Source: Delphinapterus leucas (Eukaryota; Chordata; Mammalia; Artiodactyla; Monodontidae). From it: a DNA stretch of 64,000 bases. The position numbers and the translations under genes were made by a program. This document shows, piece after piece, positions 26,700-39,529 of this stretch. The first letter of the stretch is position 1; every line of letters starts with the position of its first letter. The DNA is taken from the NCBI RefSeq assembly GCF_002288925.2, contig NW_022098076.1:82681714-82745713 (forward strand), given 5' to 3'. Under the pieces are notes generated by a model. The model searched no databases. It was not told the DNA's origin and worked only from the letters and a program-made list of their open reading frames with translations.

Positions 26700-27010
26700 A
26701 GGACTGTATGCCAATGTAAGTGCCAGAAAACCCAACTAAATCGGGCTTCAACAAAATGGAATTTAGTATTCGACAAAACTGAAGGGCCCTAGGATTTACC
26801 TAGCTGCAGGCACATCTAGATCCAGGTCTACGATGCCACAGACCTGGTTCCACTAGTCTCTCTTTGTAGTGGCAAGAGGGCTGGGGCATTTTGAGATGCT
26901 ACCCAGTGCCAAGGTTTACTCTGATTCACCAGTTTGCCAGTCCCTACAATAGTCATGGTGGCCAGGGGGACCTAGTGATTGATTGGCTGAGTCTGTGTAA
27001 CATGTTAAAC
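26700..27010. mobile_element. Ancient interspersed repeat, family not assigned
   Basis: The run 'gccagaaaacccaactaaat', 'gcttcaacaaaatggaattt', 'aaactgaagggccc' is a pattern I know from many mammalian loci. I cannot name the family with confidence. Confidence 0.4.
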
Positions 27011-27120
27011 TGAGAGGAAGAAGACTGATCTCCACGTAGGAATTATCATTGCCAGAATTAGGGAGAATGAATACCTTGGAAGCACAAGTGACAAGTGTCC
27101 ACAAAATTCTCTAAGCCCTC

Positions 27121-27143
27121 TATCATCTATCTATCTATCTATC

Positions 27144-27185
<42 letters not shown>

Positions 27186-27280
27186 GTACCTATCTATGTG
27201 TGTATGTATCTATGTATCTATGTACCTATATATATGTGTATGTATGTATCTATCTATGTATCTATCTATCTAATCTATCT
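27121..27280. repeat. TATC/TGTA tetranucleotide microsatellite
   Basis: A core of about fifteen TATC units (27121-27184, with one ATC break) grades into mixed TATC, TATG, TGTA and TACC units and then back to TATC. The long tyrosine/leucine-rich open frame across it is only a by-product of the repeat. Confidence 0.95.
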
Positions 27281-28814
27281 CCAAAGTGGATTTACTTCCT
27301 TTCTTCATTTTTTTCCTTCATAAAACAAGTATGTTTGAGCACCTATAATGTGACAGTGTTTATAATAGTGAGCGAAAAGACAGGACTCCTGCCTGCATGA
27401 AGCTCAAGGTGAGTGGATGTGATGTGCCACTTGTACTCATCAAGGCCTAATGGGGCTGGGATGATGAATTGTATGACAATTTCCATCTGCCAAAAATCAC
27501 GGAGGATGTAATGAATCACACCTCTCTCTCAACAGTCAGACTATGGGTTGAGGCATATTGCCTGTCAAAATAGGAAAAAGTGTAACATACTAATCTTTTG
27601 GCTCTTTCTATGTATAATTTTTCACAAGCACAGATTGTTTTAGCTGGAAATGATACCAAGAATAGGCCAGTGTTGAGGGGGGAAAGGGCAAGTTCTAGAG
27701 CGGGGGTCCCTCTGGTGAGTGGGCTAGCGGGACTCACAGGGCAGCATGGGGTCATCAGTGTTAGGTCTTGCGTATTTGCAGAGAAGGCAAGAGGAAGACA
27801 GCATCAAATATAAACTTTTTAAGTAGTAATTTTAATGAATAAAATCTCGATATTGATTTCCTTCTGCTCATTCATTGTAAAAAAGCCTAACATGAAAATT
27901 TTGAATACTTAGCAGATGATAGCAGATTACCCACAGGTAAATTTTATTATCTCCTTTAGAGATATAGTCTCCACCTCCCTTTCAGATTTACCCCATTTAC
28001 TTTATGATTGAATAATCCCTTACCCTAATAAGAGATAAAGACATCTTCTTGAAAAATCAACAGAAATTTTCCAGGGGCTTCAGAACTTTGCAAAGGTAAA
28101 AATATACTGGGTTATGCATGAGTGTCAGAGATGGATTTTTGAGCTTAGCTTCACAGAACTGTTACAAAAAAAAAAAAAAATTCCAAGCAAGAAGCAAACT
28201 CCTAGGTAACAACACTGTTTGTATCCCAACTTCCTAGATATCCTTGAAAGAGAGTACACATATGAACCGGGATTCTGGTTTTTTTTTTCCAGTGGTTCCC
28301 AGGAATACTCTACTATGAGATATTGGTATATTTGCTTCAAAATGACACAGAGAAGCAGTGCCTCTGTCACTTTTAGAGTTGACATCTCACCTTAGCAGCT
28401 CACCCTTCTCAGGGGTTGCGTTTCCATCTCTGAAAGGAAGCATTTCTCAGAAGAAGACATAAAACATTAATGTTGATGGATTTTCAAGAAGACAGCAAGA
28501 CAAGTAACAATCTCTATTGAATAGCATTGTCGAAGCAGCTCTGAAGTTCTTGTTTTGTACCTTTCTTTGTCAGTCCCGATCAATGGGTACTTAAAAAAAA
28601 TCAAAGCAAGTACTGAAGAAAGTTAAGAACATGGAGACTATGTTTGCCTAGATTATCTTGAGTTAAATGTAAGATTCTGTTTTGACTTTGTGCACAGTTT
28701 TTTGAGGTTACATGGTACCATATGCCACTTTTTTTAGAGATATGGCCTTACATTGCACATTATGATCCCATAAACAGAATTCAGGAGGACAGGATTTAAA
28801 AGTAGGAATTGTAA

Positions 28815-29010
28815 AGCTAAAATTATTGACTGCATATGATATGTCAGATTCCATGCTAAATGCTTCATATGTAGCATTTCAGGTAAACTTGATAACAATT
28901 CCATGAGGCTAATACTACTATTTATCTCTTAAGGAAATGGTCTTTGGGATCAGCAGCTAAAGTAGAGGTGCTAAATAGTGGAGATGAGGATAGAAACCAC
29001 AACTCAGTGA
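28815..29010 (-). mobile_element. MIR, antisense
   Basis: 'ttgactgcatatgatatgtcag', 'ccatgctaaatgcttcatatg', 'gataacaattccatgaggct' and 'aggaaatggtctttgggatc' follow the antisense MIR order. Confidence 0.6.
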
Positions 29011-30599
29011 TTCCAGAGCACAAATGTCCAGGTCTGTTCATAAGCCAATAACTTTTTTGGAGAAGTTTACAAATATTTTATCAATTACTTCTAGGAAAAC
29101 AACTTACATTGATTTAAGTAGTACTTTATTTTTTTTAAATTTTATAATAGACAAACAAACCAACAGACAACTACGTCTTGCAACATTACCTTCATTGTGT
29201 GAGAAAAAGTGTACTTCTTTAAATTCAGGGTTATGAAACTTATTTTTATTTTTATAACATGAGATGTGTCAGGCTTAATCTATCTTGAGCACTAGAGTCT
29301 TACTGCAAAAAGACTCTGCTTTCTTCAGCCCACGTAATTTTCACTTCAAGCCAACTATTCCTATAGTGGAGTTAGTTCCTACTTTCCCAACCAGCATTTA
29401 AATACCCAGTCTGAAGCAAGAGACTGTCCTATTTTCACAGGCATTTCTTATTTCTGGGGTCTCACTTTTGTTATTAGACTTTCTCTTTCTTGCTTCTTTG
29501 GTTTCTGAATGTCATAGATTGTATGATCGTTCCCAAGAATGTTTGTTCATGACCTCCAGAAAGCAGATACCAAGATAGATGAAATTTAGAGGGAGAGATT
29601 TATTGAGGAGGATGCCTGGGATAAGGAGGGAGCAGGAATAGGCAGAAAAAGCCTCAGACCACAACGTAGCATGACACCTGTGGAAGGAGAAGGGGAAGGA
29701 AAAATAATTGGATAGGAAGAGCTTCAGACCATGGTGTAGCTATGGGCAAGTCTCAGCCAGCCCAACAGGGAAACTCAGACACAAGCACTCCCACACTGGG
29801 CAGAAATAGCCAGGTCCCATACCTCATATGCTCAGCTGTTAGCTAGGAGCTTTCCATGGGCAGAGTGGCCTTGACCTAAATGCTGCATCCGATTTGAAGA
29901 CTCTATGGCTGGTGGCTGTCAGCTAAGTGCTGTCCTTAGAGAAGTTTCATGGCTGCTGCAATTCACCCCTTATGCTCAGCAGATGCTCTTCTGCAGGTTT
30001 GGGGACCAGCTCTTTCATGGATCCTGTTGGATGCTTCATGAGGGAAAACTTACGAGGGGACAGTTGGTGTGAGAAACTATAGCTCCTTTCACTGCAGTTC
30101 ATATGGGGGTTGCAATTGATATGCATTATCTCCCTCCTCCCACACTTATTCTAAATTCACCTCACTCTCAACTAACACCTCTGCTGGTCTCAGTGGCTTG
30201 CCTGGTGGTGAGACTAATTTAACGAGAGGTTGGAACATCCGGTCAACCTTCTTGGGCCAGCTTGCTGCAGGTGACCTTTCAAACTCACAGCTGGGCAAGG
30301 GAGTAACCAGAGGGGTCCCATACATTTTTCTCTCTGAACCATCTTGTAACAGCAGCTCCGCTTCCTCCTATTGATCAGGGTCCATGATCTCTTCCACAAT
30401 GGAGACCTGTCTTCTTGTCTGCTGGCCACTATACAAAGCGAGCTCAAATTACTTAGGAGGCAGCTATAGCCTTGTTGTTCAATGGGACCCTTACCGTATC
30501 TTCGAGAAAGAGTATGCCCGCTTTGGAGACCAAGACTTCTAACTAGGTAGAGACCAGAATTATGGGGGCAAGAAGCACAAAACCCCTCAATGTGTCACT
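29011..30599. other. Intronic sequence, possible old LTR-like material
   Basis: 29550-29960 is more GC-balanced and purine-rich ('gagagatttattgaggagg', 'ggctggtggctgtcagc') and looks like old repeat DNA. I cannot assign it to a family. No intact frame or terminal repeats were seen. Confidence 0.3.
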
Positions 30600-31090
30600 A
30601 GTTGTCAGCTACCTTCATTCCTAATGTCAAGTTCCCTCCTGAAGGGACATCTCAGAGGCATATGCTACAAGTGCTGTACCTGTATTTGGTCCCCTACCTG
30701 GAAGAGGATTATGCATCCCCACATATTGTCACGTCACTTGCAGTGATTTCCTGTTGGAAGAGAATCTATCCCCACTCCATTGACATCAAACTTGGCCATA
30801 AGACTGGTTTTAGCCAATGGAATGTGAGTTCAACATTACATGCCCCATCTGAGCAGAAGCTTTAAGAGACACTGTGTGGTTCCGTGAGTGCTTTTCTCTC
30901 TCTGCCATGAGAACATATCCCAGTAGGGGCTAGATCCGAGAATGAAAAAGGCATGTGGAATACAGCCACAGCTGAGCACAGCTGACCCAAAGAATACAAG
31001 CAAGAAGTAAACCTGTGTTGTTAAAAATAACTAAGAATAGGGGATTATTTGTTACTTCAGGGTAACCTAACAAGATCTGACTAATACATT
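30600..31090 (+). mobile_element. Ancient interspersed repeat, family not assigned
   Basis: 'ggttttagccaatggaatgtg', 'gagcacagctgacccaaag' and 'aagtaaacctgtgttgttaa' are familiar from a widespread old mammalian repeat. It ends in 'ggttacctaacaag'-like sequence. I could not decide the family. Confidence 0.4.
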
Positions 31091-31272
31091 GTACCTTGTC
31101 TTATCTGTGATATTTTGCCTGGTCTCTGGTAAGTCTCCTTTGTCCCACTTTCTGATAACTCTGTTTCCCTGGCTGTTTCTAACTAACAGATGTCAGCTCA
31201 TTAATGTCTCTAACTATTGTTCTTAATGTTTCTGGGGGTTTCTGGATTGACTACATCAAAAACATCTGGATA

Positions 31273-31472
31273 GGGGCTTCCCTGGTGGCGCAGAGGTTGA
31301 GAGTCAGCCTGCCGATGCAGGGGACACGGGTTCGTGCCCCGGTCTGGGAAGATCCCACATGCCGCGGAGCGGCTGGGCCCGTGAGCCATGGCCGCTGAGC
31401 CTGCGCGTCCGGCAACGGGAGAGGCCACAACAGTGAGAGGCCCGCGTACCGCAAAAAAACAAACAAACAAAA
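31273..31472 (+). mobile_element. CHR-family SINE, sense
   Basis: Full-length from GGGGCTTCCCTGGTGG to a mixed A/AAAC tail. ATCTGGATA flanks it at 31264-31272 and 31473-31481. It lacks 13 bases (AGCCTGTGCTCCG) present in the other copies, just after GCGCGTCCGG. It lies 2.8 kb before the NYAP2 exon, in the same orientation as the gene. Confidence 0.95.
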
Positions 31473-31865
31473 ATCTGGATATAGTTTTTTAAGAAACTCA
31501 TTAGTTACAGAGCATGGCTAACTGGCTACAGAGATCCTGATTCAACAAATATGATTAGGTATTTGTCCTTAGTATGGGTCTAGGAATTTTTAAAAACTCC
31601 ACATGGTGCTATCCTAAATTCAGGAATTAGTTGTATGCTATGTTTCATAATATTCAATTTCCTTTAGATTAATCATCTTTACTGGTCTCTTGAACCTAGG
31701 TGTACCATAGCCTTTATTGCTTACCCTCAGCCTTGGATAACGGCCTTTCTATCCAACTTACCATAGCCCCACATCTTCATCCTGCATTCACAGCCTGGTC
31801 AAATTGAATTTGTACCTGAGACCTGCCATTGTTTAAAGCATACACTGAATTTCTCTTTGGAAAAA

Positions 31866-31877
31866 GTGTTTGTGTGT

Positions 31878-31912
<35 letters not shown>
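31866..31912. repeat. (TG)n microsatellite
   Basis: More than twenty TG units with one GG interruption. Confidence 0.95.
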
Positions 31913-31913
<1 letters not shown>

Positions 31914-33468
31914 TATGTGTGTACACATTACATATATGAACAAAAGGATAAAGAGTTACAGGAAATTGTTTTATGCTGAAAAAATGTAATTTTGAAGCAG
32001 CAGAGCTAATTATCTGTCTGGGAAAATGTGTAGGCCCCTTTTAGGTCAAAAGTAACAGAGAAATTGCTGATACAATTATTCCTCATAACTCTCATAAATG
32101 CCTATGTGCATTAATACATGCATAAATCCCCTCACGTGGATATGTTACTGGGAATGACTGTCTAATCCTCAAAGCACCTTTTATTCAGTAATATGGCAGC
32201 AGAAATAAGGAAAAGACATGCAAAATGATTGAGGCAAATTTAGATGAGATCAAATATTTCATCTTCTATGAGAAAGATTGTCACAATCATCACCAATCAA
32301 TGACAAATCTTCCCATTCCATCACACCCTGATCTCACCTCCACCACACCATTCTGCCTTAAATGCTTACTGATTTTTCACAAACCATTCCATCTGAATTT
32401 ATTCTAGTTTAATTTTTTGTTGATGTTCTTGAAGAAAGCGCAGAACATGAAATAGGTGAAAACACTACATGGATTTAGGATACTGACTACTACGATGTGA
32501 AAACTTCCACTTAGACATTTGCTTGATTTCATTCATGCTTCTAGGTATCCACTGCTCCAGTTAGTGCACTGATATTTCTTCATTTTGCTTTGCAAAGATA
32601 GTATATCTAGTACCTGAATATCGACTCATAATACTCAGAAAAAAAATGAAATAAATATAAAAAGAAAACATTTGTGGTTGAATAGCAAGTTGTGATCAGA
32701 ATTAAATACCAGAATCAGAGTCACATATTCTTGTTGAATCCTTTCTGGCTCTATTCACAAGGGTCATATAATTGTCATAACTCCTTCAGCGAAGGGGGAA
32801 AAACAAATATTTACCATGATTTTTCCCACTGGAATGTAAAATGTATGACAAACATTAGAGTCATGAAAGGTACAATAAAGAGCCAGCTAAAATTAAGATT
32901 TAAAAAAGGCCCACATAAATTTATATCTGGAAAGGTAGATTCAACAGGCTTCCAAAATTCATATACTCAAAGACACTTTTTTACTTCATACATGTCTAAG
33001 AAAATCAACCCAATATTTCTAACAATTCTTCTTTTTGTTTCCTTTACTGGTGAATGAGCAAAAATGGGGAAAACTCTAGAAAAACCTCTCTTAAAAATTC
33101 ATATTGACATCCATTTCCTTTTTCTTCATAGAGTCACCATTACTTAATAGAATAGAAAGGTGCCCAACAGTCATTTCCTATATGATTAACTGAGCTTCAA
33201 GCTGAGAGAGTTTTCTTATATATTTTAAAATTTCTGTTCAAACTTTCCAATGTAAAACTTAAAAACCTTACATTTGGAAACCTTGCATACTCTGAATAGG
33301 ACTATCCTAGGATCGGATGAGATTTTAACTCTGGATACATCTCTTTATTAGATGCTGCTATTTGATTCTGTGAGACTAATCTATTAGTAGAACTAAGTTA
33401 CTAGTGTAACCAAAGGATTCTGGAAACCCGAGAGAGATTAACAATTATTCTGTTGATTTAAGCAAGTA
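31913..33468. other. AT-rich intronic sequence, nothing recognised
   Basis: One 121-codon open frame at 32692-33057 has no domain and no coding-like composition. No named repeat was seen. Confidence 0.35.
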
Positions 33469-33531
33469 TTTTCCCCTTCCTTCCTTCCTTCCTTTTTCCT
33501 TCCCTCCTTCCCTCCTTCCCTTCCTTCCTTT
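33469..33531. repeat. 63-nt pure pyrimidine tract (TTCC-rich)
   Basis: Every base in the span is C or T, mostly TTCC and TCCC units. It sits about 770 bp before the NYAP2 exon. Confidence 0.95.
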
Positions 33532-33711
33532 ACCTCCTCTTCACTTCCTATCTCTCTCTCCCCCCTTGTACTGGTAACAGAACCCCTTTTGTTGTTGTTG
33601 TTGTTTTGTTTTTCCCTCTATATTAACTAGGTAAAAGTAAAAAAAAAAAAAGAACTTGATGAAGTGGAGAAGAGTTTCAAATGCTGCCCCCTTGACCTCA
33701 GTCATGTGTCA

Positions 33712-33935
33712 AAAGTCTATGACATATATACACTACTATATATAAAATAGATAACTAATAAGAACCTACTGTATAGCACAGGGAACTCTACTTAATACTC
33801 TGTAATGGCTTATATGGGAAATGAATCTAAAAAAGCATGGATATATGTATATGGATAACTGATTCACTTTGCTGTACACCTGAAATTAACATTGTAGATC
33901 AACTATACTCCAATAAAAATTAAAAAAAAAAAAAA
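33712..33935 (+). mobile_element. L1 3' end, sense
   Basis: Reads 'actgtatagcacagggaact', 'taactgattcactttgctgt' and 'caactatactccaataaaaa', then a poly(A) tail. This is the L1 3' UTR terminus typical of artiodactyl/cetacean lineages, 5'-truncated to about 220 bp. No convincing target-site duplication was found. Confidence 0.88.
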
Positions 33936-34151
33936 GGCAGTCTACAATTCATTGTCACAAGGAATTCTTTTTTCCTTTTTAAGCCACGGACAAGATTTAC
34001 CTGAAAGTAGAGAAGAGCAATTGAAGATGACATGTGCTACGTGGTGGCTTTTTTTTTTTTCCTTTAGAATACTATTTTGAGAGTATGTGGATACCAGGAT
34101 ACCAGAATTTCTGACTATGATTAAATTGTATTTGCTTTACTGTCATATTGA

Positions 34152-34631
<480 letters not shown>

Positions 34632-34909
34632 TAGAAAGAAACTTCAGGTCACGTGTCTGGGTCCGCATACTAACCAGCATCTGCCTTCCTCCCTGGGTCG
34701 CATAGTCCTGTCTCCCTCCCCCTGAGTCTTAGAAAAGAGGAATCCAGGGGGGATGGCTATTTATCTGGGTGTTGTCAAGTGACACCCAGAAAAATGTATT
34801 TAATTTATAGCATCGGAAAAGGAAAGCAATATATGAGTTTTCCAGCTCCCTTTAAGCTTTGAATCATTAGAAAATTATCTTGCCTAGCAATATGTCTAAA
34901 ATTTATATT

Positions 34910-35135
34910 TTCTTGCTTTTATTAGTATTATCTGTATGATTATAGAAGTATCGTGATCATTAGGGAGCTTTGTAATGCAGGAAAATATAAAGAAGAAAAA
35001 TTGTAATCATCTTTAGAAATGATCATTTTTTTAACATTTTGCTGTACTTCCTTCCAGTGAATATGAATTTATGCATGTTTGTGTGTACGTTTGTAGTATA
35101 CACACACGTGTGCACGTATACGTATTAAAGTCTCT
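34910..35135 (+). mobile_element. Possible old L1M/L1ME 3' UTR fragment
   Basis: 'tttttttaacattttgctgtac', 'ttccttccagtgaatatg' and 'tttatgcatgtttgtgtgt' recall the 3' UTR of old L1 elements. It may continue at 35985-36200 after an interruption. Confidence 0.4.
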
Positions 35136-35984
35136 ACTTCAATCTCTATTCTATTTCTACCTATATTTATATTTTTCCTCAGCCATGAAATACATAAATC
35201 AAATATATCTTAGTCTCCTTGCTGGTCTATGATTATAAATTAGGTCCGGTTAACACTATATCTCACCAGCTCTTTAGCCTTGCTTGAATAAATGTTTCAG
35301 CTTTCCTGAGTTTTTCCTGAGAGTCCCTTGGTGGGAGAGTAGTTGCAAGTGTGTTTTGATACAGGCGCATTCAGATTTTTGTGTGTCAGTTGCGGAAAAT
35401 GCTTCAGGGTGTCCAGTGCTGCCAGTGGCCAACTTGAGGGCATGGCTCTATGAGGTCCCAAGGTCTTTCTCTTACCCCGTCTGTCCCTGACATTCTCCCC
35501 AGTTGGCTTCCCTGAGCGCCCAGTGTTCCAAGTTTCCCAGTAGCTCGCAGCAGAGAGTGGAAGCCAGGTGGTCCTTTCCTCAACTGGGTAGGTTTCTTTG
35601 TCACCTGGGCTCGCCAGCCCCTCACAAAAGCTCCCTCATCTTCTGGTCTAATCCTTCTACCGAAGCTTAAACCTAGTCCATGAGACGGGTGCCCAGGAAG
35701 CATGTACCATCTTTTCTAATAGCCTCATCTCTCCTTTCTCCCATATTGGTGTCCAAGTGCCTATTTAGCCAAAAAAAAAAAAAAAAAAAAAAAAGCTTCA
35801 GAGTATATTGAAGAATACAAATAAGTGCCTGGAGATGGAGCGAATCCATGCATTCTATAGGGAAAATCTCCACTTATGCTCAGTTTTTTCCTACTTCACA
35901 TATATGTGAAAATACATCATGAGTGTGTGTTTGTGAGATTATATGTGTGAATAATGTGTATATGTATATTTACAAATTCGAAAT
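35136..35984. other. Intronic sequence with poly(A) run
   Basis: A GC-richer stretch at 35290-35700 has open frames on both strands with no domain. A 24-base A run lies at 35771-35794. I found no target-site duplication around it. Confidence 0.4.
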
Positions 35985-36200
35985 CCTAGTGTATAGAGTT
36001 CTGTGTTTTATATTTTCAGTTATTTTCTTGTGACTATTTTCCATGGCATTCAGTTTGTTGGGAAACACCATTTTTAGGAGGGGCATATACATCATGATAC
36101 TTTATTTAATCATTATCTCTTTGATGAAGTCTTAGGTTGGTTCCAGTTTGTTTTGCTATAATGAATATCACTGCAGTGAAGATGGGTGTGTGTCTGTGTG
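35985..36200 (+). mobile_element. Possible old L1M/L1ME 3' UTR fragment
   Basis: 'actttatttaatcattatctc', 'cttaggttggttccag' and 'tgctataatgaatatcactg' resemble the region of old L1 3' UTRs that follows the piece at 34910. Confidence 0.4.
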
Positions 36201-38471
36201 TCTGTTTGTTTGTGTACCTCTATTGTTCCTCTGATGTCTTGGAACAGATTAGAATTCTGAGCCTTTTTACTCATGAGTCAAGGTCATCAGTATGTCCTTC
36301 AACTTGTAACACATTGATGTTTTAGAGACAATTTAGGTGTTTCATTTACTTGTTAATAAACTAAAAGGCTCTAGAGATCTGCCTTCTGTAAATTTTAAAT
36401 ATTGTTCCTAAGTTTCCTCTGCTATTGATATATGGTGCCTTTCATTTCTCTTTATATCCTGTGATCTTGTTTCCAAAAATCACCCCTTTCCTACTTTTAC
36501 TGCCAGAAAACTGCATAATTATTTACATTAGATTGTTTTCAAAAGCAGGTTACTGGTTTGGAACAGTGGTCTCTGAATGATGAGGGCCTAGAATGATTCA
36601 AGAATAAAGAGGAATAAAAGACCCATTGGAAGGGGAGGGGAAAATGAAACAGACAAGGCAAACAGACAGTAAGGAGTGTGTTATCAGGAGTGTAATGCTC
36701 CTGGAAACATTCCTGGAAGCAGTGTAATGTATACACTTCCGAATAGCACCCCCCAGGAAGGGGACCTGGGGCATTCAAAGTAGACACATGTGGAAAATCA
36801 TGATTGTCCCACAGAAGAAACATTTGAGTGGTGATTCAATTGTCTTAAGAATAGAACTTATTATCATTCATCTGAGATGCTGTAGGTAGCTAATTCCTGA
36901 AGTAGAGAAGCTCATAATTCTTTCAGATCCCTTCACCATCTAAAGATCTAAGCCTCTAAATAGCTAGTTATCAAACAGAAGACAGCAGCTCTGTTATCTT
37001 TATTCCTTCTGAGGACAGAAGAGGAGACAGTGAGTAAATTACAGCAGCAGCAAAGACTTATCTCAGACTTGGAAAACTACTTTATGGTCAGTGAGGCTTA
37101 TTAAACATTAGGTTCAAGTTCAACATCTTTCCTCAGAAGGACCTCTAAGGATGGGTTGAGAAGCCTTAAGCTGTAGTGCTTCTTTGAGGGTGGCCAGTGG
37201 ACCAGATGGACTATTAAGATTCAGTGCAGAAATGGTCAACTTCTGTGGAAGAGTGATTCTCAATGCAAATTTCACCTTCTCTTCAGAACACTTAATCAAA
37301 AGACAATTGCAAAACTGGATATATTCAAATCTCTTCTACCAACTTATGACTTCAGTAACAGGAGAGAATCAGGGCTCAGTTGAGACATGGGAAAAAATTC
37401 TTGAGTCCAAATGCATGCATGCATATGTGTGTACTTAAAGCCAAAATTATATAAATATGTAGATTGCTCTTTTATGAATCCTCAATTCTTTATAATTGTG
37501 AGTTAACTGGAGTTCATTACGGAACATATGTTTCCTTTACAATTTTTCTAGCTATCAAAATTATAACAAAGATGAAAAGTGACTTTTATAAATCTTGGTC
37601 TGTCTTTTCTTTTTACATTAAATGTCAGCAAAATCAAAATATTGATTCAGTGGCATTAGAATGATTTCCATGGTAACCAGCTTCTATTTAAGTAGGGGCT
37701 TATGACTTCCTTGTGGCTAAAAGTAAAAAAGAACTGGACCTGTAGCAAAACAGCTTTTCAGAGTAGGAAAAAAATAGTTTAGTTATGAATACAACCAAAA
37801 CTCACATGCCAAGAAAATTATAATTTAGCTTTTAAAAATTGTAATTCTGTCATATTGAAAATATATATTTACTATTCTATTTTAGGATCTTTTATAATAA
37901 CACCTTTAAAAACATGTACAGTAGAGAAGATAAATTGATCATAAATATGTGATAAATATTTTAATTGCCCTTTGTATTGCTTCAGTGTGATGCCTGCTTA
38001 GTTTGAGGAAAGATCAGATGAAATAATGGGAGTTAACTAGAAAGGAGGAGAGGCCTGAGAAGCTGTGTCTTGTGTAGGATACAGAAAAAGCAGGAACCGT
38101 GCAAATTCTCATTCTGCGTTCCCATTGCTCAGGTCAACACGTATCCCATTTATCGGTAGCATCATCCCTAGAGATGCTCTGTGGTGCAGGCAAAAGAGGC
38201 TGTACTTAGAATCTACAGACCAACATTGACTTTGGGCCAGTGACCTAATGAGACTCTTTCTTTACCTTTAAAATGATTATAAAGCACTGAAAACTGATCA
38301 TACTGCCTCCCTCACAGGCTTATGACAAGCCAGTGGGCTAATGGCCACAATGGGGCATGATAAAAAGAAATTGCTATACAAATGTAAGTTCATACAATTT
38401 TAAATGTGTACTTACTACCTATTAATAGGCTTGAATAACATGAAATTTTAGTTTAGTGTAGAATATATATT
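36201..38471. other. AT-rich intronic sequence, nothing recognised
   Basis: No splice-flanked coding exon and no repeat that I can name. Confidence 0.35.
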
Positions 38472-38485
38472 AAAAATAAATAGGA

Positions 38486-39140
38486 GATATAAGGCCTTTA
38501 TTATGTTGAGGTTGGTTCCCTCTATGCCCACTTTCTGGAGAGTTTTTATCATAAATTGGTGTTGAATATTATCAAAAGCTTTTTCTGCATCTATTGAGAT
38601 GGTCATATGGTTTTTCTTCTTCAATATGTTAATATGGTGTATCACGTTGATTGATTCACGTATATTGAAGAATCCTCGCATCCCTGGGATAAATCCCACT
38701 TGATCATGGTGTATGATCCACTTAGTGTGTTGTTGGATTCGGTTTGATAGTATTTTGCTGAGGATTTTTGCGTCTATGTTCATCAGTGATATTGGCCTTT
38801 AATTTTCTTTTTTTGTGATATTTTTGTCTGGTTTTGGTATCAGGGTGATAGTGCCCTCATAGAATGAGCTTGGGAGTGTTCTTTCCTCTGCAATTTTTTG
38901 GAAGAGTTTCAGAAGGATAGGTGTTAACTCTTCTCTAAATGTTTGATAGAATTTGCCTGTGAAGCCATCTGGTTCTGGACTTTTGTTAGTTGGAAATTTT
39001 TAAATCACTGTTTCAATTTCAGTATTTGTGACTAATCTGTTCACATTTTCTATTTCTTCCTGGTTCAGTCTTGAAAGGTTATACCCTTCTAAGAATTTAT
39101 CCATTTCTTCTAGGTTGTCCATTTTTTTGACATATAGTTT
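38486..39140 (-). mobile_element. L1 ORF2 RT fragment, inverted 5' part
   Basis: The minus strand encodes L1 ORF2 reverse transcriptase in pieces. Recognisable motifs are [29 protein letters not shown] and [13 protein letters not shown], the region around the first RT motifs, preceded by a broken frame with LEGYNLSRLNQEEIENVNRL. A stop and frame breaks make it non-functional. It abuts a sense-strand L1 3' UTR at about 39140 and shares flanking duplications with it. Confidence 0.9.
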
Positions 39141-39419
39141 ACAAAACAGAAACAGACTTACAGATATCGAAAACAAATGTATGGTTACCAAAGGGGCAGC
39201 GAGGATAAATCAGGAGTTTGGAATTAACATACACACATTACTATATATAAGATAAATAACCAACCTACTGTATAGCACAGGGAACTCTACTCAATATTCT
39301 GTGATAACCTATATGAGAAAAGAATCCGAAAAAGAATGAATATATGTATATGTATCACTGAATCACTTTACTGTACACCTGAAACTAACACAACATTGTA
39401 AATCAACTATACTCCAATT
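39141..39419 (+). mobile_element. L1 3' UTR, sense part of same insertion
   Basis: Starts ACAAAACAGAAACAGACTTA and runs through 'actgtatagcacagggaact' to 'caactatactccaatta'. The poly(A) is almost absent. The following AAAATAAATAGGA (39420-39432) repeats the sequence just before the inverted part (38473-38485, with one extra A in front), so both parts belong to one insertion. Confidence 0.88.
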
Positions 39420-39529
39420 AAAATAAATAGGACAGGAAAAGAAATATATTTAGTATAATGAGGAAAACATTTTTATTAAACTTCAAGTACTTCTAACACT
39501 TTAGACTCCTTTAAAAAATTTAAGTATTC

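Noticed and set aside
27095..27400. 101-codon open frame rich in Tyr, Leu and Ser
   Set aside because: A by-product of the TATC microsatellite.
35284..35703. GC-richer stretch considered as another NYAP2 exon
   Set aside because: Neither strand's open frame resembles NYAP2, and no acceptor/donor pair fits an open phase.
35771..35794. 24-base A run, considered as a third bare-tail insertion
   Set aside because: No direct repeat is visible on its two sides.
38448..38783. Reverse-transcriptase open frame, considered as a retroviral or domesticated gene
   Set aside because: The motifs are those of L1 ORF2. The frame is truncated and sits in an inverted L1 fragment.
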